Assembly (NCBI GenBank): GCA_018398815.1
Contig: CM031618.1
Span: forward strand, 51,623,007 to 51,687,006
DNA length: 64,000 bases
Source of the DNA: Conus ventricosus
Lineage: Eukaryota; Mollusca; Gastropoda; Neogastropoda; Conidae
Reading direction: 5' to 3'
A program made the position numbers and the translations under genes. Under the pieces are notes generated by a model. It was given only the letters and a program-made list of their open reading frames with translations, had not been told where the DNA came from and ran no database searches. How positions within the stretch are numbered: position 1 is the first letter of the stretch; every line of letters starts with the position of its first letter. Positions 44,005-53,890 of this stretch are shown here, in pieces.

Positions 44005-45811
44005 AAACTAAAAAACAGTTCAAAAGGCCACTTTTGCTCCCGCATGTAATCAAGTATTTAGTATTTTTGTGTTACACTACATATGGTTGATATAGGTCTT
44101 GTTTGCCCATGTACTCTCCACTGTGTTTTACAGCTTGTTTGTCCAACATCCAAAACTTGATTTAAAGCATGTTACTGAAAGCATTTGAAGTCACGCACAA
44201 ACCCAACCCAATCTCTCTCTCTCTCTCTCTCTCACTCCCCCACTCCCTCCCTCCCTCTCTCTTGCTCTCTCTCTCTCATACTTTTTTTCTAGCTTTATAT
44301 TTAATTCACTTAATGAATATGATTTCTTTTGTGTATTTGTTATTGTCATTTTGTTTAAAGCAATTTAAAAAAAGTTTTAAAAAAAAAAAAAAAAAAAAAA
44401 AACCAGTTCAGTGTGGAGCTGCAGGAAGGCTACCCACGTTCACCTTTTCAAGAGGGTTATCCCGCTCCCGATCCTGCCCCAGAACAAGCATTAGGCTAGT
44501 CCAGGCCCGCCAACCATTCAGACACACTTCCACACAACACATACAGTGGCTGTATTTTAAAAGTAAAGTTTGCAGAGCTCCCTCCTGAAATGTGCCAGAG
44601 AGGGGGCCTCCGCTGCAGCTGCCGGAAGAGAATTAATGAATATGTCATGCTTTTTGATGAATCATTGAATAAGGACTTGAAACAGAAGCAGCTGGACATC
44701 CCATGTCAGATACTGGTCCAGAAAGCAGATTGAAAGTTTTCTTTTTCTGATTTCTCAGTTTCTGTATAAAGACTTCATTTTTTATTTTTTGTATATGATA
44801 TTGAGCATGGAAAAGACTACAGAAGTGTAATCACCTTATCATCATGGCTGGATTACATGTGTAAGGTAATTATTCACTCTTTTTTTTCAATCGTACGGCT
44901 AAATTTGCCCCTTAAAAATTAAAATATCCCCTTTAGAAACCCTTGAAAAACCCTTGAATTATTTTCCTGTGAGGAAGTGGGAACCCTGTGTGTGTGTCTG
45001 TGTGTGTGTGTCTGTGTTCTCTGTGTGTGTTCTGTGTGTGTGTTTACGAAGATTTGATTTTTATTCTAGTGTGACAGGGTCTTTTGATGTAAAGGAATAA
45101 CTGGTATTGGTCTGAGGCCTAGCTGACAGTAGGGGATAGTGTTAGAGGAAACACATAGCAGAGTCGTGTCATGTTGTCTCAGACCAGAGCACATTTCCAT
45201 AGCACCATCTTCAGTTTAGTCTGGCCATCTGAAGTGTAAACAAACAAAGTGGAGCAAACCTCCATCCACTGGTACAGAGCAGTTTGTAGGTCACTGTCTT
45301 ACAAAGGATAGAATTTGGAAGTCTGTTGGTGATAAATTGGTTCAACCCAGCAAAAGCCTTTCGGAATTCATGTCAAAGAGGGGACGCAGTACACTCATGG
45401 ATTCACCAACAGTAGTTTCTTCATGACGAATGAAAAAAACAAACAAAAAATTACAGGAAATTGTTAGATGTTTGTGATTTTCTTTCACTGATACAAGAAT
45501 ACAAAGCGGACAGTCGTAATCTGTTTTCTGATATTGCAGTATGTGTGTTTGCACATGCGTAGCTGCAATTACGTAACCTTGTACACACACACGTTTGTCT
45601 TCTAATCGAAACAAACGTAATTCCTGAAATGTACGTTGTTTTTTTGTCCTTTGCAGATGAAGAAGAGAAAGTGATGAAAGTCGACAGATCATCAGTTTTC
45701 AGAGTACACCACACAAGCGAACGAGGACGACAGAGGAGGCGTGGGCGTGGGCGGGGCCGTGGTGCTTGTGGTCGTGGAGGCAGTCGAAGGACAGAGGAAT
45801 CTCTGAGCTGA
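33859..45811 (+). CDS. ZNHIT6: ZNHIT6/BCD1-like box C/D snoRNA protein, HIT zinc finger (seven exons, complete)
   Basis: BCD1/ZNHIT6 is a nuclear assembly factor for box C/D snoRNPs, working with NUFIP and the R2TP machinery. Exons: 33859-34045, 34529-34617, 36505-36608, 38355-38423, 39078-39239, 41048-41172 and 45657-45811 (stop). All junctions are GT-AG and in phase, giving 296 residues; the human protein is longer (about 470), mainly at the N-terminus. The ATG at 33859 precedes the HIT finger directly: C6, C9, C18, C21, C26, C30, H34, C40 within [16 protein letters not shown] and beyond, then [10 protein letters not shown]. Conserved later blocks: [41 protein letters not shown], and [18 protein letters not shown]. 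The C-terminus is an Arg/Gly-rich tail ([20 protein letters not shown]). Two introns carry hAT-like elements, and the fifth exon's donor is duplicated 83 bp downstream. A family member other than ZNHIT6 (e.g. ZNHIT2/3) fits less well because of the long post-finger domain. Confidence 0.92.
34935..36037 (+). mobile_element. hAT-like element A in ZNHIT6 intron 2
   Basis: Ends are CAGGGTTCGTAC on the left and GGAACCCTG on the right. Sub-terminal regions are rich in CTTGAAA/TTCAAGG motifs on both sides. A 6-bp direct repeat TGTAAT flanks it (34929-34934 and 36038-36043). It contains an N-terminal transposase fragment (35357-35935). CAGGG-type ends suggest hAT, though hAT usually makes 8-bp duplications. 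Confidence 0.75.
35357..35950 (+). pseudogene. Transposase-like N-terminus with BED-like zinc finger (hAT-like element A)
   Basis: Opens with ATG in good context (CAAGATGGGG). Residues about 10-65 resemble a BED-type or hAT N-terminal finger: [20 protein letters not shown], then [12 protein letters not shown] Ser/Thr-rich linker follows. After a frameshift near 35812 the next frame reads [20 protein letters not shown] and [18 protein letters not shown], a block also recognisable in element B at about 43205-43330. The catalytic domain is absent, so this is an internally deleted copy. Confidence 0.7.
36845..36929. repeat. (CA)n microsatellite
   Basis: CA tract with short interruptions in ZNHIT6 intron 3. 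Confidence 0.95.
37178..37232 (+). mobile_element. Ultra-short retroposon, copy 2 (55 bp, with TSD)
   Basis: CAGCCCTGATGTGGCCC, then GCGGTCGGCTGGGCTATAAG and an ATCTTATC tail. Flanked by the perfect 14-bp direct repeat TTATCTCCAATTAA at 37164-37177 and 37233-37246. It lies in ZNHIT6 intron 3 beside the 50-bp minisatellite. Confidence 0.85.
37233..37815 (+). repeat. About 50-bp degenerate minisatellite
   Basis: Roughly 11 units containing TTTTATCTCA, (A)CCATGACC(T/A)TGACATCTC and CAGATTTCAAGAT. Units vary in length and sequence. Confidence 0.8.
37816..39077. other. ZNHIT6 intron sequence around exon 4
   Basis: Apart from exon 4 (38355-38423), a short (GT)n at 38452-38490 and (AT)n at 38537-38555, nothing recognised. 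Confidence 0.5.
39223..39390 (+). repeat. 83-bp tandem duplication spanning a ZNHIT6 5' splice site
   Basis: CTGTATGGAAGGCAGAA plus GTAGGTTGCAGGG (the end of exon 5 and its donor) recurs at 39306 as CTGTATGGAGGGCAGAA with the same GTAGGTTGCAGGG. The second copy is wholly intronic and offers an identical alternative donor. Confidence 0.85.
39391..40057. other. ZNHIT6 intron 5, nothing recognised
   Basis: AT-rich sequence without element ends or coding signal. Confidence 0.5.
40058..40465 (-). mobile_element. tRNA-headed SINE (family A), copy 2, with nested insertion
   Basis: On the minus strand the head reads AATAGCTCAGTTGGTAGAGC (clear A-box), then GGGTTACAGGTCTGAATTTT (weak B-box). The body matches 28393-28735. 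An ultra-short retroposon interrupts it at 40324-40385; removing that and one duplication restores collinearity with copy 1. Confidence 0.82.
40324..40385 (+). mobile_element. Ultra-short retroposon, copy 3 (62 bp, with TSD, nested in a SINE)
   Basis: ACAGCCCTGATGTGGCCC, then GGGGTCGGCTGGGCTATAAG and a TTATCTTACCTATCTT-type tail. A perfect 12-bp duplication ATCCCTCTGTAC sits at 40312-40323 and 40386-40397. The homologous SINE at 28.7 kb has one uninterrupted copy of this target (ATCCCCCTGTAC), so the empty site is known. Confidence 0.88.
40712..40980. repeat. Compound (CA)n/(CT)n microsatellite
   Basis: CA, then CT, then CA tracts in ZNHIT6 intron 5, ending about 65 bp before exon 6. Long open frames here are H-T and S-L repeats only. 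Confidence 0.95.
41270..41490 (+). mobile_element. Hammerhead-motif element, partial decayed copy
   Basis: Right half of the 6.9 and 18.4 kb family: TTGAAGAGGACCCAAGAGCT replaces the usual core, followed by CATGTTTTGTCCTG and the tail TTTCTGCCTTCAGTCACCTC. The ribozyme-like core is mutated here. Confidence 0.55.
41795..41910 (+). mobile_element. tRNA-like SINE head, decayed
   Basis: GGCCACGATGATGCATCAGTTAGC, written here as GCATCAGTTAGC (weak A-box), is followed by GGTTATGGGTTTGAATCCCA (good B-box) and then a T-run. Probably a truncated SINE, not a functional tRNA: no acceptor stem is apparent. Confidence 0.4.
42880..43420 (+). pseudogene. Decayed transposase N-terminus (hAT-like element B)
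   Basis: Several frames together resemble the element A protein: [15 protein letters not shown], a CKK finger remnant near 42975, [13 protein letters not shown] with a Ser-rich linker, then [20 protein letters not shown] and [13 protein letters not shown]. At least two frameshifts; no catalytic core. Confidence 0.55.
43539..44003. repeat. C-run and large (CA)n array inside hAT-like element B
   Basis: C-run at 43541-43563, then about 420 bases of CA repeats with GA interruptions. Spurious C-V-rich ORFs occur on the minus strand. Confidence 0.95.
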
Positions 45812-46076
45812 TCATTGTTCTAAATCCAGAGACCAGTTGTGTGTTTGGGGTAAACGCTTTGTGTGTAAGTGAAGTTAATGGATTCAGTAGGTCTCCCGAC
45901 ATTCCCACCTGCTTATTGAAATACAATTATCTTGAAAAGGGATGCAGAACAGGCACCACTGAACACCGCCGAAGGGGCTCAGCCGCTGTGCAGTGTCTGC
46001 TGCCGTGGGTTGCCTCATGGCAACTTCACATTGACTGCTTCCTTTGGATTGCTGGTACCAGGGTTGGGGCTGGATG
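45812..46076 (+). other. Probable ZNHIT6 3' UTR
   Basis: Follows the ZNHIT6 stop directly. No AATAAA is seen before the minisatellite starts, so the transcript may run through it. The second half shares sequence with the dispersed repeat at about 30.85-31.07 kb. Confidence 0.5.
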
Positions 46077-47510
46077 AAAGAGGGAATAGCTGTAGATAGG
46101 GAGCCAAAATGAGTGGTACAGGGAATAGCTGTGGATAGGGAGCAGGAATGAGTGGTACAGGGAATAGCTGTGGATAGGGGGCCGGAATGAGTGGCACAGG
46201 GAATAGCTGTAGATAGGAGCCGGAATGAGTGGCACAGGGGAATAGCTGTGGATGGGGAGCTGGAATGAGTGGCATGGGGGAATAGCTGTAGATAGGGAGC
46301 CGAATGAGTGGCACAGGGGAATAGCTGTGGATAGGGAGCCGGAATGAGTGGCATGGGGGAATAGCTGTAGATAGGGAGCCGGAATGAGTGGCACAGGGGA
46401 ATAGCTGTGGATAGGGAGCCGAATGAGTGGCATGGGGGAATAGCTGTAGATAGGGAGTCAGAATGAGTGGCACTGGAGAATAGCTGTGGATAGGGAGCCG
46501 GAATGAGTGGCACAGGGGAATAGCTGTGGATAGGGGCAGGAATGAGTGGCACAGGGGAATAGCTGTGGATAGGGGCAGGAATGATGGCACAGGGAATAGC
46601 TGTGGATAGGGAGCCAGAATGAGTGGCACGAAGGAATAGCTGTGGATAGGGAGCCAGAATGAGTGGCACTGGAGAATAGCTGTGGATAGGAGCCGGAATG
46701 AGTGGCACTGGGAATAGCTGTAGATAGGGAGTCAGAATGAGTGGCACAGGGTAATAGCTGTAGATAGGGAGCCGGAATGAGTGGCACAGGGGAATAGCTG
46801 TGGATAGTGAGCCAGAATGAGTGGCACTGGAGAATAGCTGTGATAGGGAGCCGGAATGAGTGGCACAGGGGAATAGCTGTGGATAGGGAGCCGGAATGAG
46901 TGGCACAGGGGAATAGCTGTGGATAGGGAGCTGGAATGAGTGGACACAGGGAATAGCTGTGGATAGGGAGCCAGAATGAGTGGCACGGGGAATAGCTGTG
47001 GATAGGGAGCCGGAATGAGTGGCACAGGGGAATAGCTGTGGATAGGGAGCAGGAATGAGTGGCACAGGGAATAGCTGTGGATAGGGAGCCAGAATGAGTG
47101 GCACAGGGAACAGCTGTGGATAGGGAGCCGGAATGAGTGGCACTGGGAATAGCTGTGGATAGGGAGCAGGAATGAGTGGCACAGGGAATAGCTGTGGATA
47201 GGGAGCCGGAATGAGTGGCACAGGGAATAGCTGTGGATAGGGAGCTGGAATGAGTGGCACAGGGAATAGCTGTAGATAGGGAGTCAGAATGAGTGGCACA
47301 GAGGAATAGCTGTGAATAGGGAGCCGAATGAGTGGCATGGGGAATAGCTGTGGATAGGGAGCCAGAATGAGTGGCACTGGGGAACAGCTGTGGATAGGGG
47401 GCAGGAATGAGTGGCACAGGGGAACAGCTGTGGACAGGGAGCCGGAATGAGTGGCATGGGGAACAGCTGTGGATAGTGAGCCAGAATGAGTGGCACTGGG
47501 ACAATGCCAC
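46077..47510 (+). repeat. About 40-bp minisatellite, roughly 36 units
   Basis: Unit GGAATAGCTGTGGATAGGGA plus GCCGGAATGAGTGGCACAGG. Frequent variants are TGTAGATA, GGAGTCAG, and one-base indels in the G-run. On the minus strand it makes spurious open frames of 97-595 residues with PLIPAPYPQLFP-like repeats. Confidence 0.97.
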
Positions 47511-48058
47511 TGACGTGGCATGGTAGGTGAGACAGCAGAAGAGCAAAAAATGATGGATACTAGAAAGAATTCAGGTTTGAAAACCAGAAAACACTTGTTT
47601 AAAACCGTGATCCTGATTTTTATATTGGGGATGATGTACACTGTAAACATACCTTTCGTGGAAGATGTCAATATTGTTCAGAGCCATTTTTTTCTATCTT
47701 TTAATAGGTAAAGAAGCTTTGGGGTGCATTGCATGTGATGTACCACTCGCAGTGAAACATGTTTTCATAAAGTGTTGAGACTAACATGATGTCTGACATA
47801 AACACTTCACAACAGATTCCATAGAACCCTGATATGTACTACCTGATGTGATTTTTTTTTTAGTTTTTGAGAAAGAGATCAGCATTTTCCATCTGATCAA
47901 AGATTTTATGAAAGAAAGATTTTAATGAAGATTCCTGTGTTTTTATGGAAGATGAATGTTTAGCAAGTTGCATGTGTACGGCTTTTGTGTGTGTGTGTGT
48001 GTGTGGGTGTGGTGTGTGTGTGTAAATCTCACTTGAAAGTTGACTTTGAGGAGATGAC
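47511..48058. other. No gene recognised
   Basis: AT-rich, with a short GT tract at 47987-48025. The first 50 bases continue the dispersed repeat seen at 31040. Confidence 0.5.
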
Positions 48059-48113
48059 AGCCCCGATACTAGCCCTTTTACAGTCAGCTGGTCTATAAGC
48101 CACATTATATTTT
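48059..48113 (+). mobile_element. Ultra-short retroposon, copy 6 (diverged)
   Basis: CAGCCCCGATACTAGCCC, then CAGTCAGCTGGTCTATAAGC. Its CAGTCAGCTG variant matches copy 5, suggesting an older subfamily. No target duplication is evident. Confidence 0.5.
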
Positions 48114-48354
48114 TCTCTGAAGGTATGTTTTCACCCACTGTTGGTTTCCCATTGTACAAAATTATGAAACAAAAACGGAGAGAAAAGCCACACCTACAAA
48201 ACTTGTCTGAAAGATGGCCTGTGGGCCTGGGAAAAACAAATTGAATTTTTTTTTCATTCTTTTTTTATCGGGCGGGGGGGGGGGGGGGGGGGGTCCATTG
48301 CAAAGATCAGGATCAAAGAGAGGATCCTGGATCACTCTATCACATATATTCCAT

Positions 48355-48527
48355 CGTGTTTCACAACAACAGTGTGATATCATTATAGCTGTAAGTCGTC
48401 AAATTCTTATCACAAATTTTAACTTTCACAAGAACAGTATGATAATGTCATAGCTGTAAGTCATCAAATTCTTATCACCTATTTTATCCTGTTTCACAAG
48501 AAAACTATGATAAAGTTATGGCTGTAA
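48355..48527 (+). repeat. Three roughly 65-bp tandem units, third split by hAT-like element C
   Basis: Units contain TTTCACAAGAACAGTATGAT and AGCTGTAAGTCATCAAATTC. The third breaks at GGCTGTAA (48527) and resumes after the element as GTAAGTCATCATAT at about 48923. Confidence 0.75.
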
Positions 48528-48918
48528 CAGGGTTCATACGCTGCTTGAAACTCCTTGAATCTCCTTGAATTCTGAGAGCTAATTTCAAGGCCTTGAAAAT
48601 CAATGAAATGTGGTTCTGTTGACCAAACCTTCTTGAAAACCTTTGAAAATCAAGCCATCGGCTCCAAGAATTTTTAATGTGGCAAAAAAAATAGCTGTTT
48701 GATTATTCTGCATTCAGGTTGATTGAAAATTATTTAAAAACAAATTTGTACAACATCGTCGCGATCCCAGATTGTCGTCTGTTACTTAACCAAGGGAGAT
48801 GATTTGTAACTTCGTCAATTTTTTTGCATGTATTGTAGCTTTGAATTAAAGAAAAATCTTCTTGAAAACTCCTTGAAATATCCTTGAATTTTGTTCTTGG
48901 GAGTCTGTAGGAACCCTG
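48528..48918 (+). mobile_element. hAT-like element C, short non-autonomous copy (391 bp)
   Basis: Ends CAGGGTTCATACGC and TAGGAACCCTG. Sub-terminal CCTTGAA motifs cluster within 100 bp of both ends (ACTCCTTGAATCTCCTTGAA on the left, ACTCCTTGAAATATCCTTGAA-like on the right, partly quoted). No coding capacity. The tandem array around it shows where it inserted. Confidence 0.75.
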
Positions 48919-49269
48919 TTAAGTAAGTCATCATATCGCAAGGAATAGTGCATGACTTTTTTATCTTTAAAATCAGGGTTGCTATATGCTATCAGTAGAC
49001 TTGTTCAGATTTGATGTAAATTTGATGTACAACCTAGATGCAGTGAGCAAAATAATATTTAATAGGGGGATAGATGAGTGCATATTCAGTGCCCTGCACA
49101 TTAACAAACTGAACAAGAAACCTGTAACTTGTCACCGCTGTGAAGTTGAATTAAGACAATGAGGATTATGTTTGGTACAGTTTCATTTTATCTGTAATAG
49201 TTTTAGAGATGTATCAAAAATGTATGATGAATTTGGAGACAGATCCACATTTGGCAGGGCCTGTGACAT

Positions 49270-49356
49270 ACCAGACCACATAGGCTGTCCTGTCAGTTGT
49301 GTTGAATGAAAACACCAGACCACATAGGCTGTCCTGTCAGTTGTGTTGAATGAAAA
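49270..49356. repeat. 43-bp tandem duplication
   Basis: ACCAGACCACATAGGCTGTC and the following 23 bases occur twice, ending in TTGAATGAAAA. Confidence 0.8.
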
Positions 49357-49460
49357 TGAGGCCGTCGGGAAAGAGACAGTGTGAGTTAAAATAGTCGTGA
49401 TGATAATGATAATGCTGATATCAAGAACAATAAAGATTATGATGATGAAAAAACGTTTCC

Positions 49461-49600
49461 CAGTTTGATAAGTATTGCTCGTTCATCATTTTTGTTGTCC
49501 TGAGTGTTGTTTGTCTTGCCTGAAGAAGACCTAAAAGGTCGAAACGCGTCGTGTTTTGTCTTGTGATTCGTTTGTTCATGTTTGGCGGATGGAGTACTAA
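49461..49600 (+). mobile_element. Hammerhead-motif element, half copy
   Basis: TTGCCTGAAGAAGACC, AAAAGGTCGAAACGCGTCGT and TTTTGTCTTGTGATTCGTTT match the right arm of the 6.9 kb element. The ribozyme-like core is the most complete in the window (GAAAC-GC-GTC). The inverted left arm is absent. Confidence 0.6.
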
Positions 49601-50210
49601 AAGTTTTTAAGATTTGTACTGTCAGGGCTGTGCTTTCCTGTGCCAGTCCAGCTTTTAATGTTGTTTGGTATGCATTTTTTGCTGAATGCACAAAGTGCAG
49701 ATGCAAGATCGATGTTTCATTGGAAAATTCATCACCTTAGGGCATCTCAGACCCTTCTCCCTCCGTAGCCTCAGTTCTACCCTCCCTCCTGGCCCTGTAA
49801 TGATGTAAAATCCTCGAATCGCAACAAATCATTTGAAAATATTTTCATCAAAAAGAAGAGCACTCATATGCACACATGCGGCTCAGTTATTGAATACCCA
49901 TTTAGTACTTTGTCATTGTTTTGTTTTTCTTTTTTCTTCATCTTTAGTTGTTGTTTCATTTGTTCAAGAGTGATGGTGGTGGTGAGAGAGCCCTCCCCTC
50001 TCCCCCCCCCCCCCCCCCATCCTCCCTATACATCCCTTGTGATTGAGGAGATCCAGCTCCCTTCTCCATCCATCCCACCCCCACCCCACACCCCCTGCCA
50101 TCCCCCGGCCATCCCCCCTTTCCTGTGTTTCTGACTGCCCTCGCCCACTTCATCTATCATTCTCATGCTGGCAGCAATCTGTAATGTTCTGTGCATTTCT
50201 GATGTTGCAG
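49601..50210. other. No gene recognised; C-rich
   Basis: Contains a C-run near 50001-50018 and pyrimidine-rich sequence leading to the possible acceptor at 50210. Confidence 0.5.
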
Positions 50211-50255
50211 TCATTGAAGCGTCACCTGTGTAGAATTGATGAAGACATCCGTTGA
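50211..50255 (+). CDS. Possible terminal coding exon with polyadenylation signal
   Basis: After a pyrimidine-rich tract and GATGTTGCAG the plus strand is open for SLKRHLCRIDEDIR and a stop. AATAAA follows at 50281-50286. The layout (acceptor, short frame, stop, poly(A) signal 26 bp on) is that of a last exon. I could not attach upstream exons or name the protein; it could also be an alternative last exon of ZNHIT6. Confidence 0.3.
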   Translation, partial: SLKRHLCRIDEDIR

Positions 50256-50286
50256 AATTTCACCGGTGTATCATGCAATGAATAAA

Positions 50287-50469
50287 CGTCACTTTACACT
50301 CTGGTGCGTTTGGTTTTTGGCTTTTCAGTGATACTGCAGTCTGTCTTCGTAGCAAATTAGTCACATGTGCTGTGACGAAACGCTTGACAAACCCATCTGA
50401 TCGGTCCCACTAAAACCCCAAACCAAAAAAAAAAAGATTTCAAATCTATGCCCACTCTCCTCTCCCAAC

Positions 50470-50502
<33 letters not shown>

Positions 50503-53270
50503 ACCCCTTTCTCTCGCTTAGGACTGTGCGAACAGCCCGCTGACACGACACTAGGACAAAGAAAAAAACTTGCATCACGGTAAACGCATGACGCCTTTCG
50601 TTCTTATCCCCCCCCCCCCCACCCCTTTCCCTCACAACCCTCCTTCACCCCGCACGGGGAGTAACTACGACACAGGAAAATTTCAATTTGCATTGTGGCA
50701 ATTACCCGTCTCACCACCCATCCCCCTTTCCCCCGGTGCTAGCTTCACCCCCTCCCCCTCCCGCCTCTATCCCGTGGAACAAAGGCACGAGGCAGCGGCC
50801 ATGCTCTCTTCAACCACCACCACCCCCCCCCCCCCCCCTTCATATCTACAGTCCGTGCACTGGCGGAGTGCTGGTAAATTCTGTCACTGGAGTTGCTCCA
50901 TGAGAGTATGTGTCTATACGGACGCATAAATTAAACTGGCCGGCGGATGTCGGTGAGCTGTGCCGATTAGGTTCAAACGGTTTCCGAGGCGACTGGTGAT
51001 AAGACTAGATCCCTCCCCCTCTCACCCCTGATGTGTGAGTGACAGGTTGTCAAAATCGGATGTGGCAATCGAGAATACATATACTAGCCGCACAGGGTTG
51101 CAACTTCACTGACCCCTCAAGACTGCCTGTAGACCAGACCAGAGGAAGACAAAGAGACAACTTGAGAAGGCCTAGGAAGCTCCGGGTAACCTCTTTGATC
51201 TCCAGTCATTCACTGTTCATTCCCAGGAAAAAACTGGGATCCTGGTCACGCTACACATTGCGGCTGGACCAGAAGCTGGGACTTTGCCCAACACCAGGGT
51301 GACACCAGACAACCAATCTACACCAGTGGGGCAGTCGCCAACCACAGGAGAGATCAACTACCCTCTCCGAAGCAAAGCTAAGTTAACTTACCACCTTGAC
51401 TCAAACCCATCAGACCCTTGCCCTCACTTGATGAAGAAAACAGTGAGAACCTGTCCATGAGTACCTCTTTGGCTACATTCAGTGTAACTTAGACAGAACC
51501 CCTGTAGGCCAACTTAAGCTTGCTGCACTGAGTGCAAGCGAGTAAAGTAGGAGTGAGGGAGGGCCCCTCATTGTGGTAGTCCAATGAGAATGAAACCCTA
51601 GCCTATGGAATTGACCCGCCAATACTTACCTATGTGTAAGCAAATAAAAGTTGATTTGTGAAAGTGCACTTAACTTGTGGCAGTTCTTTGTTGTTCAATC
51701 AAATGTTGAATGTTTGAACTTCTCTCTTCAATTCTGTCTCTCGGAGCTACAAGTACTTCTATGAGTACAAGCCTAAGGAACACAATCTCAGAGCCACTGT
51801 TAAGTATTTTACCCAGTCCCGGAATAAAATAAAAATTTCTTAGATGACTAGTACCGGAAAGTTGCTCCTTCCACCACTAGTAAGAGAGAGGGTGTAGGTG
51901 AAATGTTTAGATAATTCCCATTGAGAAATTATCCCCAGTCCTTCCCCTAGAGGACCCACCTACAACTCGTCCATCTCGTCACATGTGCGCATGCAATGCT
52001 TTGAGTGTGTGTGTGTGTGTGTGTGTGTGCGCATCTGTTCAATGCCCTTTGTTGTGTATATTCATGTGTGCATGCGCTTGTGGTTATTAATTTTTTATGA
52101 GAATCTATTTCTTTAATCGTATGCTTTGAACACAAGCACATGTTTACCTGTAGGTTGGACAAGTTGGACAGAATGAGTGGTGGTTCTGAGAGTGCGTGCA
52201 AGGAATGTGGTATATAGTCCGATTCATTACAACTTTCTTGCCCTTTCCAAATTTTTTTAAGCGTTGCATTTTAAAGGTGAAATGAGTCAGGTCTTCGAGG
52301 TTCATCATGGTTCATCATAGCTCTTTGTATCGTGGGGGCAATGTAAAAGACTTTCTTTCAAATCTGTGTGCAATGTATTTGTCACCATGGTGTATAATCC
52401 ACTATAGTCCGTCAGGAAAAATGGTCCACCTTTCACCCCCCCCCCCCCCCAAAAAAAAAAAGTGTCATATGTATTTTTGATACATTAGAGTGTATAGATC
52501 ATGAAACATCATGTTAATATAAAAAATCTTGGGACGTACTGTCCCATCTGGCTTAATTTTGAAGGGTACCCATCTCAGGTGCCGCAGCTGCTTTTCGTCA
52601 GTCCGAAACATTCCATAAGTTTGGTGATCACCTGTGTCTTTGTTCTTTAAGCTATGAGAATTTCCTTTATGTTGTTGACAGTAATGCCTTCTGCACGATA
52701 CGCAATAATCAGAACGATAGTATATGCAATAAGGTGACAGCAGTGAAGCTACGTGTGTACCCACTGTATGTCACACGTTGCAAACTGTAAATTTGCCAAA
52801 GTGTTTGCAATAAACCGTCTCTCTTGAAAACTGTGCAACTTATTAGAAACAAAGTACACCACAATTTCAAAGAACAGTCTCTTGTGATTATTTTGAACTA
52901 TGCCACATCACATGGGCCTATGCTGATGTCCTCTGTTGCCGGGTTATCTCCCCTACCCCATATTTGGCTTTGACGCAAATTTTAATTCTTTACAAATTCA
53001 CATTGGTCTTTTAACTGAAAAAAAGCTAATGTGCACATTTTCAAGTTTGAGCGCATATTTGTGTGTGGTGTGTGCATGTGTGTGTGTGTGTTGATGATGA
53101 TTATTCTCAGATGCTGGCATTGGAAGGCATTCTGTTTTCATGGCGACATCTGCCAGACTGTATTTAAATCAATCACAATCTCATCATTTTGAGTCGCTTC
53201 CCTCAGCACAAGTAGAAAGCGACTCTTCTGATACGTAGGATATGTATGACAGCTTCTTCTTCTGCAATGT
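50287..53270. other. No gene recognised; homopolymers and a possible non-coding transcript or LTR-like segment
   Basis: C-runs at 50469-50502, 50610-50620 and 50823-50838. The stretch 51020-51660 is GC-balanced and ends near CAAATAAAAG (about 51642); it could be a UTR, non-coding RNA or repeat, but nothing proves it. (GT)n at 52003-52028. A 99-codon minus-strand frame at 52465-52764 has CVSCRRHYCQQHKGNSH and might be a remnant of a zinc-binding transposase tail; unproven. Confidence 0.4.
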
Positions 53271-53279
53271 CTGCATTTG

Positions 53280-53890
53280 ACACACGAGGATGTACCAGAA
53301 TGCTTCGTAAACCAGCGGAAAAGCCCACCTTTTGCAATTAGGCACTGGACAGTTGATGGGGATGAAGATGCTCTCAAGAAAGTTCAAACCTCCACTGGAT
53401 TCTTTGGAAATACAGCAGCATGTCAGATTAGGAAATACCAGCGTGGGCTGGCTTCATTTCAGTGTGGGCAGAACCCGGCAAAAAGACATTGGACTACTTA
53501 CTACCCTGTGATCCATCACCCAATCACAGGACAGTCCAGGAGTGCTTGTGACTTGCAGAGGAGGCCGCGAGAGAGGTTGGACAAGAGTACGTCATCACTA
53601 CGTTTGATCTTGGGGTTTGTATGAAATCGCCGGGAACCAACCAACCTGACCGGTACAAGAAGCATATTATTCTGATCGGTATTTTCCACCTTGCCTGTGC
53701 GTACCTCATGATGCTTGGCGAGCTGGATGGTTCTGGGTTCGGAGATATCCTTCTGAAGGCAGGTTTGATCTCTCCTGGTTCTCAGCAAGGGTGCTGTCTG
53801 GCAAACATCTTTCGGACCAAATCAGGGCTGCAGTCTACGCATACTTTTATAACATATATACGGTTGACAAGGCACGTGCAGTATTGGTCA
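53280..53890 (+). pseudogene. Frameshifted fragment of a conserved protein of unknown function, probably repeat-borne
   Basis: Two frames join at about 53520. The first has FAIRHWTVDGDEDALKKVQT and ends near TYYPVIHHPIT. The second runs EEAAREVGQEYVITTFDLGV, then CMKSPGTNQPDRYKKHIILI, GIFHLACAYLMMLG and GSGFGDILLKAGLISPGS. I believe this belongs to a family of uncharacterised proteins repeated in aquatic invertebrate genomes, but that is recall, not a search. The sequence is too constrained in composition to be random. Neither end nor splice sites are certain. Confidence 0.5.

Larger units (their letters stand above)
42525..44988 (+). mobile_element. hAT-like element B in ZNHIT6 intron 6
   Basis: Left end CAGGGTTCGTACGCCCCTTG, right end GGGAACCCTG. 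Sub-terminal CCTTGAAAACCC-type motifs at both ends. 8-bp flanking repeat TGTGTGTG (42517-42524 and 44989-44996), inside a GT microsatellite so weak as evidence. It contains decayed transposase N-terminal sequence and a large CA array. Confidence 0.72.

Noticed and set aside
45884..47671. Minus-strand open frame of 595 residues, Pro/Leu/Ser-rich
   Set aside because: It is a read-through of the 40-bp minisatellite; shifted frames give equivalent repeats and there is no start, splice or homology evidence.
51020..51660. Possible LTR or non-coding RNA ending near CAAATAAAAG
   Set aside because: No second copy, primer-binding site, polypurine tract or conserved ends visible in the window.
52465..52764. 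Minus-strand frame with CVSCRRHYCQQH, considered as a piggyBac-type C-terminal finger
   Set aside because: Cysteine spacing is incomplete and no transposase core or terminal repeats are nearby.
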